The notes below the pieces were generated by a model that saw only the letters and a list, made by a program, of their open reading frames with translations, had not been told where the DNA came from and did no database searches. A stretch of DNA of 16,915 bases, taken from Fomitopsis serialis (taxonomy: Eukaryota > Basidiomycota > Agaricomycetes > Polyporales > Fomitopsidaceae). Within the stretch, counting starts at the first letter, position 1; every line of letters starts with the position of its first letter. This document shows positions 10,761 to 16,915 of the stretch, one piece after another. The translations under genes and the position numbers were made by a program. The stretch covers positions 1 to 16,915 of the forward strand of contig NW_025955642.1 in the NCBI RefSeq assembly GCF_022376445.1, written 5' to 3'.

Positions 10761-12213
10761 ATGGACCATCCCGTCGTACCAGCCTTTCGTTCAACATCCC
10801 TGCCTAATTCCTCCAGCGCGCGACCGTACACCGCGCCGCTCAACACGGCCCTTCTTGGCCGCAACTCGGGTTTCGCGGTCGGTGAGGGCCCCATCACGCC
10901 TCCGATATCACCAGGCCGTAGCGACGAGGGAGACCCGAGCATCGTCATCGATTCCGAGCCGCGGTACAGCGGCGGCGGCACTCCCCCGTCAGACTGCCCG
11001 CGTGCGGCAGTCGCCGACGAGGCAATGGATGTCGACTCGGAGCAATCAGCATCTTCTCCGAAACCTCCGTTAAGACGGCTCGAAGACGAGGAGAGTCATC
11101 TGACCCGGGGGACCCTGAAGCTCACTGACTTCGAGGTGAAAGGTACCCTAGGTAGGGCTTGACGAAGCTTCCGCATTCCACGCCCTCACCAGTTTCATAG
11201 GCACGGGAACGTTCGGACGGGTTCTCCTCGTCCGGCTGCGCGATCATCTGCGCCCAGCACTCAAAACTGCTATGCGTTGAAAACACTGCCCAAGAGCCAG
11301 ATCGTCCGGCTACGGCAAGTCGAACATGTAAACGCGGAACGGTATATCCTATCACGCGTCCGGCATCCATTCATTGTCGATCTATACGCGACCTTCCAGG
11401 ACAGCCTCAATGTCTATATGTTATTGTCGTATGTCCCCGGTGGCGAGCTCTTCACTCATCTCCGACGGGCACGGCGGTTCACTCCGGACGTCACGCGATT
11501 TTATCTCGCAACGATTATCCTCGCACTCAAATACCTACATTCGTTCAACATAATCTACCGAGATCTCAAGCCGGAGAACCTCCTGCTCGATTCGCGTGGT
11601 TATCTCCGTTTGACAGACTTCGGATTTGCCAAAATCGTCGACGACCGTACCTGGACGTTGTGCGGCACTCCCGAGTATCTAGCCCGGAGATCATCCAGTC
11701 GGACGGCCACGGGAAGGCTGCGGACTGGTGGGCATGCGGCATTCTCTGTTATGAGATGGTCGTCGGGTACCCGCCGTTCTTCGACGAGACTGCTTACGGC
11801 ATCTACGAGAAGATCCTCAACGGTAAAATCCACTGGCCGCGCGAGATGGACCGTCTCACGAAAGGCATCATCAAAGCTTTCCTGCATCCTGACCGCACCA
11901 AAAGGTTGGGAAATCTCGGTGGTGGGCCCCAGGACGTGCTGGATCACCCATGGTTCCGAGGCGTCGACTGGGACGCGTTGGAACGACGAGAAATCAGGGT
12001 ACGTCAACGTCAGTGACGTTCGGCATCCACACTGCTAATCCGCAAACGCAGGCGCCGATCATCCCGCACGTAGCATCGCTCGACGATACACGGCATTTCT
12101 CACATCTCCCACTCCCACCTGAGGACGAAATCCCCGGGCTCATCAAGGAGGAACACCCGCCGGCTCTCCATCAGCGTTTTGATCCTTCCGCGTACCACTT
12201 CATAGAGTTTTGA
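10761..12213 (+). CDS. pka1: cAMP-dependent protein kinase catalytic subunit, with two frame breaks
   Basis: Exons are 10761-11151, 11201-11998 and 12052-12213; allowing for two missing bases the product is about 450 aa. A Ser/Pro-rich N-terminal extension of about 130 residues precedes the kinase domain, as in many fungal PKAs. Seen in order: glycine loop GTGTFGRV, the Lys in YALKTL, VRLRQVEHVNAERYILSRVRHPF, YVPGGELFTHLRRA, the catalytic loop YRDLKPENLL, DFGFAK, activation loop RTWTLCGTPEYLA with the PDK1-site Thr, and DWWACGILCYEM. The C-terminus is FIEF, matching the FxxF hydrophobic motif of PKA. It is the Ser/Thr kinase released when cAMP binds the regulatory subunit, controlling growth, nutrient response and development. 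The frame breaks between 11250 and 11270 and again at 11682-11685 (between GTPEYLA and PEIIQSDGHG); each needs one extra base. ATG 10761 has a good context (ACGATGG). Confidence 0.94.
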
Positions 12214-12923
12214 TCAGCACAGGATCTGTCACACTCATTCGTACGGTCCTCTTGCCTCGCCAACAGAGAGCCTCCCGAAGCCAACTCGGCATCCGCAAAA
12301 GTAGCATGTCGGTGTGTGCTTGGGGCGGAGCTCTGTTTCTGTCGGGCTATGTCGCAAATCTGTCTGCACTGTATAGCATACCCTTCGTTCATCTGTTATT
12401 CTTGTTCCGTTGTGGTTCCTGTGGTAGCATTCCTCGTCAGGCGCTCTCCTGAAACTCGCTCACTCACGTCGGTTGGTATATTGTATGGTCTCACTAGCAT
12501 ACCCTGCGCTGTATCCTTCATCCCTGCTGCTGTCCCGCGTACTGTATACTGAATCTCTCCCTTGCTGGCTGGGTCTGCCTTCGTTATATCTGTATATATA
12601 TGTACCTGCTCTTGATCGTCTTCGTGTCGCGGATTATACTCCTCTAATGATACAGCCAATTATGCGCCGTTATATCGCTTGGTTGCTCGAATGCACGAAT
12701 ATCAATTCGGTGCTATGCTTTTCCAATGACATGTCGCAGTCCCTCGTTTTTGACAGGAACGCAGTCTGCACGGCCTACATACAGTGACCAGCGCTCCAGC
12801 CACAATCCCATCACAGGCACAAATACACAATCTCAGATCCCGATCACTTTTCGTCCATCGGGCGCTTCTGCGTGAAGCTTTGCAGCCCGTCTCGCAGAAC
12901 CTACTTACCGACTTATCCTCATC
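12214..12923 (+). other. Intergenic: PKA 3' region and SSF1 promoter, no gene seen
   Basis: About 710 bp with lower GC than the flanking genes. It contains an alternating TA stretch at 12591-12600 and several T-rich or pyrimidine-rich tracts. The short open frames present show no domain or conserved motif. It should contain the PKA terminator and the SSF1 promoter, the latter in the second half. Confidence 0.5.
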
Positions 12924-14411
12924 ATGGGCCGTCGACGCAAAAACCGTACTCATCTCAAGGGTGGTGTTGCCTCCAGTCCTGCAACTGCGGAGGGAGTCCC
13001 GAAGTCATTCGTGATCAAGCATGGCCAGGTCGGCACCTCGCTCACGCAGCTCGTGCGGGATGTGCGCAAAGTCATGGAGCCCTACACTGCCAGCCGTCTT
13101 AAGGTCAGCCAGCTCCAGGTTGCGCCGTGAATGACACTGAACTCATGCGCAAGTGAAGGAACGTGCACGGAACAAGCTGAAGGACTTTTTCACCATGGCG
13201 CCCGCCCTGGGGGTCACGCATTGCTTGCGTTCACACTGACGGACGTCGCACCCTCGTTGCGTATCGTGCGCCTGTCTGCGGGACCGACGCTCAGCTTTAG
13301 GATTGAGCGGTATAGCCTTGTCAAGGATGTGCTCAATACCTCGAGGAGAGCGCGGAGTATTGGCAATGTCGAGTACCTGACGCCGCCGCTAGTAAGTGAA
13401 ATCCTCCGTACTTCCATGTTATGTGTTCTCATTAGCACAAAGCTTGTTCTGGCATCCTTCCCTCAACCAGGCCAGGGACGCCTCCCCATCTCCCCCTCCT
13501 CATGAAGACCTTCCAGACACTCTTCCCCCGCTCTCCCCCAAAAGCTGTCCCTCTCCTCAGCACGGCGCATCGTTCTCATCTCCTACAACGCCGATCACGG
13601 CACGGTCGACTTCCGGCACTATCTCATCACTGTCAAGCCATACGGCGTCTCCAAGCGCGTCCGGCGCGTCCTGGACAGCGCCACCACGAAGGCGTCCTCT
13701 TCGTCGAAGGCTTACCTCGACCTCGGCAACGAGAAGGACGTCGCGGACTTCTTCCTGCGAAAGAAGGGCGAGCCGGGCCCCTCCTCGGACGGCTATGAGA
13801 GCGCCGCGTCCTCCGCCGAGAGCGCTGCGGGGGACGATGCAGACGCTGTGTCGTTGGCAGACGACTACGTCGGGCGCAATAACAAGAAGGGCCAGAAGCG
13901 TGCTGTGCGGCTGGACGAGATCGGTCCGCGGATGGAGCTTAAGTTGATCAAGATTACGGAGGGTCTGCCTGGGAAGGAGGGCGGCGTCATCTATCATGAG
14001 TTCGGTGCGTTTCGATGTTCGCTGGCTTTTGGGGAGAGCCGCTGACATGGACGTCGACATATATAGTCACAAAGTCGAAGGCTGAGATCGCCACGCAGAA
14101 GGCGGAGCATGCGGCGAAGGAGAAGCTCAGGCACAGCGTAAGGAAGAGCAGGAACGGAATGTCAGCGGAAGAAGGCGATGGCTGGTGGCAAGAAGGCTGG
14201 GTCGGAGGGTGCAGACGAAGACGAAGATGTAGAGGAGGACGAGAATGGTCAGGAGGGCCAGGAACTGGAAGATGACGGTGTCTGGGATGACGAGGAGGAG
14301 TATAGCGGAGGCGAGGAGGACGAGGATGCGGGTGCAAGCGAAGCGGAAGAAAGCAGCGAGGATGAGTCCCAAAGACCACCGCTGAAGAAACCGAAACGGG
14401 GCAAACGGTAG
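12924..14411 (+). CDS. SSF1: Ssf1/Peter Pan (PPAN) Brix-domain ribosome biogenesis factor, with several frame breaks
   Basis: Exons are 12924-13103, 13159-13391, 13443-14004 and 14067-14411; allowing for six missing bases the product is about 441 aa. The start MGRRRKNRTHLKGG and then VPKSFVIKHGQVGTSLTQLVRDVRKVMEPYTA are diagnostic of the Ssf1/PPAN Brix family. Later parts also match: LSFRIERYSLVKDVL, NVEYLTPPL, MKTFQTLF, RIVLISYNADHGTVDFRHYLI, VRRVLDSATTKASSSSKAYLDLGNEKDVADFFL, LDEIGPRMELKLIKITEGLPGKEGGVIYHEF, and an acidic C-terminus ending in a basic KKPKRGKR. In yeast, Ssf1 acts in the nucleolus in 27S pre-rRNA processing and 60S assembly, and the SSF1/SSF2 pair is essential. Frame breaks sit near 13220, 13470, 13525-13529, 13544, 14132 and 14162, each fitting one lost base (the third and fourth could instead be one gained base). 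The frame between breaks is clearly coding. Confidence 0.94.
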
Positions 14412-14650
14412 CGATGATATCTGATACTTAGGGCCTTCTCTATTCTGTTTGGGACGTCCTCTCACTGTAATAGCGCTTTCGCATCTCATCTACCGTCACG
14501 AACTTCCATCCATCTCGTAAGCGAGCCATGATTGTATATTGTGTGATGTTTGAACTCATATGAGTGTCTATTATTTGCGAGCAAAGATACTGCTGGGATT
14601 ATCTATCGAACATTGTACGACAACAACGTTCGACCGTTCTGCGGTCTGCA
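14412..14650. other. Short convergent intergenic region
   Basis: A 239-bp gap between the SSF1 stop and the stop of the DUF1769 gene on the other strand. It probably holds both 3'UTRs, possibly overlapping. AT-rich stretches around 14530-14600 could act as 3'-end signals. No gene seen. Confidence 0.5.
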
Positions 14651-15822
14651 TCATGGATGTCGCCTTGCCGCCCTCGTGTCTGTGTCCTGAGATTCCTGGG
14701 GCTCTGCCATCAAAGCCTCTTCCAACTCTTGGCCAAATAATAAGGTGAATGCGACAGCGAAATAAATGTCGTCAGTGTCCTTGTCTTTGAAGACGTAGCG
14801 GAGCTTGTGTGTCTTGTCGTCTATGTACTTCACCACGCATACAGAGAATCCGGGAAGGCAGACAGAGAATTCTGTAGGCACGCACGCAAGGGTCAGCACC
14901 GTCAAGTCAAAACAAGAGGATATGTGATTCGTACTGTTGAAGTCGAGATAGGGATTGAAAAAATCCGCACCGTACTCTCTCCCTTGTTCGAAAACGAAGT
15001 TCGCCCTATTGCCTTCGCTCAAAGCCCACCTCCGCCTCTCCTTCGCACCGCCAGGCATGCCGGCCTTCCGACGGACCTCCAACCCGCTGCCTTCTCCGCC
15101 TTCTTCAATGATATCCTTCATCTCCGGCTCGTCCGTCTTCTCGCCCACCCAGAACGCGAACCAGCAGCCCAAGCTTGGCCCGAGCAGCCACGGCTTGTCC
15201 GCGTATGCGTCGCACTCTAGGCCGGGGTCGATGAACTTCTTCACGATGCTGAAGGCAGTGTTGAACCCGGCGGAAGGCGGTCGCGAATGGGGCGCGAGAA
15301 CTCGTTGCCCCAGACCGCCGATTGGGAGGGGAGCGTGCGCTTGGGGACGAAGGAGAAAGAGATGGAATAGCGATCGGAGATGTGGAGGGGATGGGAGAAG
15401 TACGTTGCATCGTTGGGCGGACAAGTGGTAGGAATACCTAAGGCACAATCAGCTCTAGGCATACGTACCAACAGATGATAGGACGTTCGACATCTCGAGC
15501 TCCCCGCAACCGTTTCTGAAACGCACCCTCAAAGTTCTTGACCCGTATCTTCACCTTCACCTTTGTGATCATTCTCAAACGCGCAAGGCTCGTCGGTGTT
15601 CACGAGGACGACCTTGTGGGTATCCAGATCTAGGGGTCCCGCAGTGACTCGTAGACGATACTTGTCGTCTGTGATGCTTGCCGTACTTGAGACGGAAGCT
15701 GAACGTTCTCTTATACCCGTGGTGTCCGGCGCTCTAGAACCTCGCACAGCTGCAGTAACGGACTCGCCGTTGCGTCGGCTCTGGATGACAGAGAAGACCG
15801 TGTCCGCAACCGCAGAAGCCAT
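14651..15822 (-). CDS. DUF1769 (Duc1-family) protein, with two frame breaks
   Basis: Exons 15822-15527, 15437-14935 and 14871-14651 give about 339 aa once two single-base breaks are allowed for. Recognised parts: YRLRVTAGPLDLDTHKVVLVNTDEPCAFEND, VKIRVKNFEG, YFSHPLHISDRYSISFSF, VWGNEFSRPIRDRLPPG, NTAFSIVKKFIDPGLECDAYADKPWLLGPSL, YGADFFNPYLDF, FSVCLPGFSVCVVKYIDDKTHKLRYVFKDKDTDDIYFAVAFTLLFG. The FDPxL...DKPW, FNPYLDFN, LPGFS and LRYV...DxYFAVxFTL blocks are the signature of this fungal family. The name Duc1 comes from fission yeast, where I recall a link to the cell cortex and PI(4,5)P2; the molecular function here is unknown. One break (15551-15562) is an extra base in a GGTGAA tandem, the other (15264-15270) a missing base before FNTAF. 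No membrane segment is evident. Confidence 0.83.
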
Positions 15823-16210
15823 GCTCTCTGTAGATCAACAATATTCAACTCGAAGTGCAGCGATTTGAACCGGTCGTTGTGGGTAGAGTGGTCCAGAGGA
15901 CGATGATTCTGTGGCTTATAGGGAGTCGTCGAAAGTGTCGCCACAGCGTCGGAAGTATCACACTCCCAACACTCCCTGGCCTCGTCATAGCGCTACTTTC
16001 GCTGCCAATGGTATACCCATTCTCGCACAGGACATTACCACAGGCATCGTCATAGCACACGAGACATGCGAAGAATCACACACCTCCATTCCCGTCCCTG
16101 AGTCTTGGGGTAATGAGTCTTGTGTGATTGGCTGGATTACAGAGCACTAATATATGAGCGGGAGTGAGTAGCACACCATGGTACAGATGTAGAATAATAT
16201 CAAATAAGAG
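15823..16210 (-). promoter_or_regulatory. Intergenic: heme lyase 3' region and DUF1769 promoter, no gene seen
   Basis: A 388-bp gap between the heme lyase stop and the DUF1769 start, both on the minus strand, so it carries the first gene's 3'UTR and the second gene's promoter. Short open frames on both strands lack recognisable features. I saw no clear TATA box or repeat. Confidence 0.5.
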
Positions 16211-16899
16211 CTATGAACGCGAAGGAACCGACTTCGGAGGTGTCGTCTTGCTACTCCACATCTTCCCAACCCATCGCTCCCAGAAGCGTTCGACTCGCAT
16301 GCGGGCACCATCCCAATTGTCGAGAGCTGGTCGGGCATCGAGGTAGAAAGATATGTTGTTGCCGGCTCGGCCTGAATGGCCCGTATAGAAGTCAATCACG
16401 TAGCGGATGCGCGTTCCGCAACGCTCGACGACCCAGTCATGGCGATCGAATGGCGCGGAGTAGCTGAACGCCAAGGTTAACTTTGAGCGAACAGGATGTC
16501 AGCGAGGACGCACCCAAGGAATGTCTTCAACCGTGCTTTCGGTGTCATGTCCTTCGGACGCCCCTTGAAACTCACAAGCTTTACTCCCCCACACTTGTCG
16601 CCGCCCTGACCCGCCTCCCACTTCATGACCTCCAGCCACGCCCGCTCGTTCACGGCGTTGTGAATAGGGACTATGACCTTCATGTCCGACGCCTGCGGGT
16701 TGTGATCTTCTTCGCGCATGGCAGCATAGAACTGCGCCTGTGAAGGATACACCCAGTTTGCGCCGTCGACTCGAGGGATCGAGGATGTTTCCCGGTCTTG
16801 CGGTAAGGGAGCGGGCGCGGGCGGGTGAGCTGGCACATCCTTGGAAGACGATGGGAGCAGGCTAGCCACGTCGAGCGCTGCTGGTGGTCGACTGGACAT
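16211..16899 (-). CDS. CYC3: Holocytochrome c synthase (cytochrome c heme lyase)
   Basis: Two exons, 16899-16514 and 16463-16211, with a 50-nt intron, give an unbroken 212-aa product. Conserved blocks run in order: NWVYPSQAQFYAAM (48-61), HNPQASDMKVIVPIHNAVNERAW with the key heme-ligand His at residue 80, CGGVKLVSFKGRPKDMTPKARLKTFLG, then after the intron YSAPFDRHDWVVERCGTRIRYVIDFY and SFYLDARPALDNWDGARMRVERFWERW. The enzyme sits in the mitochondrial intermembrane space and joins heme covalently to the CXXCH motif of cytochrome c or c1. The N-terminal 45 residues are Pro/Ala/Ser-rich and contain no Cys, so the usual Cys-Pro-Val heme-regulatory motif of this family is not present in this model. 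Only 16 bases lie upstream, so an extra 5' exon cannot be excluded. Confidence 0.95.
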
Positions 16900-16915
16900 T
16901 TTTCGGCGGGGGGAG

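Noticed and set aside
11682..11688. Programmed -1 ribosomal frameshift in PKA
   Set aside because: There is no X XXY YYZ slippery heptamer, the break hits a universally conserved motif, and nearby genes show the same kind of break.
13396..13947. Plus-strand frame of 183 residues overlapping SSF1
   Set aside because: Ser/Arg-rich out-of-frame reading; the true SSF1 protein is in another frame and family-conserved there.
13557..14489. Minus-strand frames opposite SSF1, including a hydrophobic one at 14127-14489
   Set aside because: These are shadows of SSF1; the hydrophobic one mirrors the acidic Glu/Asp tail.
14600..14650. Possible tRNA B-box (CGTTCGACCGT)
   Set aside because: No matching A-box or cloverleaf could be built around it; I found no tRNA anywhere in the window.
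15439..15472. A 31-nt intron in the DUF1769 gene (GTACGT...CTTAG)
   Set aside because: It is too short for fungal splicing and leaves the wrong frame. The donor at 15526 gives a normal-sized intron and the right phase.
11250..15562. RIP mutation or transposon damage as cause of the frame breaks
   Set aside because: RIP makes C-to-T changes and stop codons in repeats, not single-base indels; no repeats, target duplications or transposase frames are seen.

Overview
The window looks like a gene-dense piece of a filamentous basidiomycete genome, most likely an Agaricomycete and perhaps Polyporales-like; the exact taxon is inference. The reasons are very short introns (mostly about 45-65 nt, GT...AG, often with a CTNAC-like branch site), many of them per gene, tight spacing, and proteins whose wording fits basidiomycete orthologues. 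I see no bacterial, viral, transposon, CRISPR, tRNA or rRNA signal. All genes found belong to conserved eukaryotic families, and I did not find a new multi-gene system.

Layout, left to right: (1) 1-1071 (+), the 3' part of a C78-family cysteine peptidase of the ZUP1/Mug105 type. (2) 1559-6509 (-), a 17-exon DEAH-box RNA helicase of the DHX57/Ucp12 type, about 1360 aa. (3) 7147-8482 (-), TFB3/MAT1, the RING subunit of TFIIH/CAK, 370 aa. (4) 8778-10087 (+), a LigB-type extradiol dioxygenase (DODA-like), 355 aa. (5) 10088-10760, a GC-rich promoter region with a TATA box and a probable 5'UTR intron. (6) 10761-12213 (+), the catalytic subunit of cAMP-dependent protein kinase. (7) 12924-14411 (+), SSF1/Peter Pan, a Brix-domain ribosome-assembly factor. 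(8) 14651-15822 (-), a DUF1769/Duc1-family protein. (9) 16211-16899 (-), cytochrome c heme lyase. The helicase and TFB3 are tandem on the minus strand; TFB3 and the dioxygenase are divergent; genes 1/2 and 7/8 are convergent.

The genes do not form one pathway. They cover ubiquitin-chain processing, RNA remodelling, transcription and CDK activation, aromatic ring cleavage, cAMP signalling, 60S subunit assembly, a membrane-associated DUF and mitochondrial cytochrome maturation.

The most unusual feature is that three neighbouring genes (PKA catalytic subunit, SSF1, DUF1769) carry about ten single-base reading-frame breaks between about 11.25 and 15.56 kb, nearly all single missing bases. The genes on both sides read perfectly through all their exons. 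Conserved protein sequence continues across every break, so a local error patch in the assembly is the simplest explanation, but recent decay or an unusual haplotype cannot be excluded from sequence alone.
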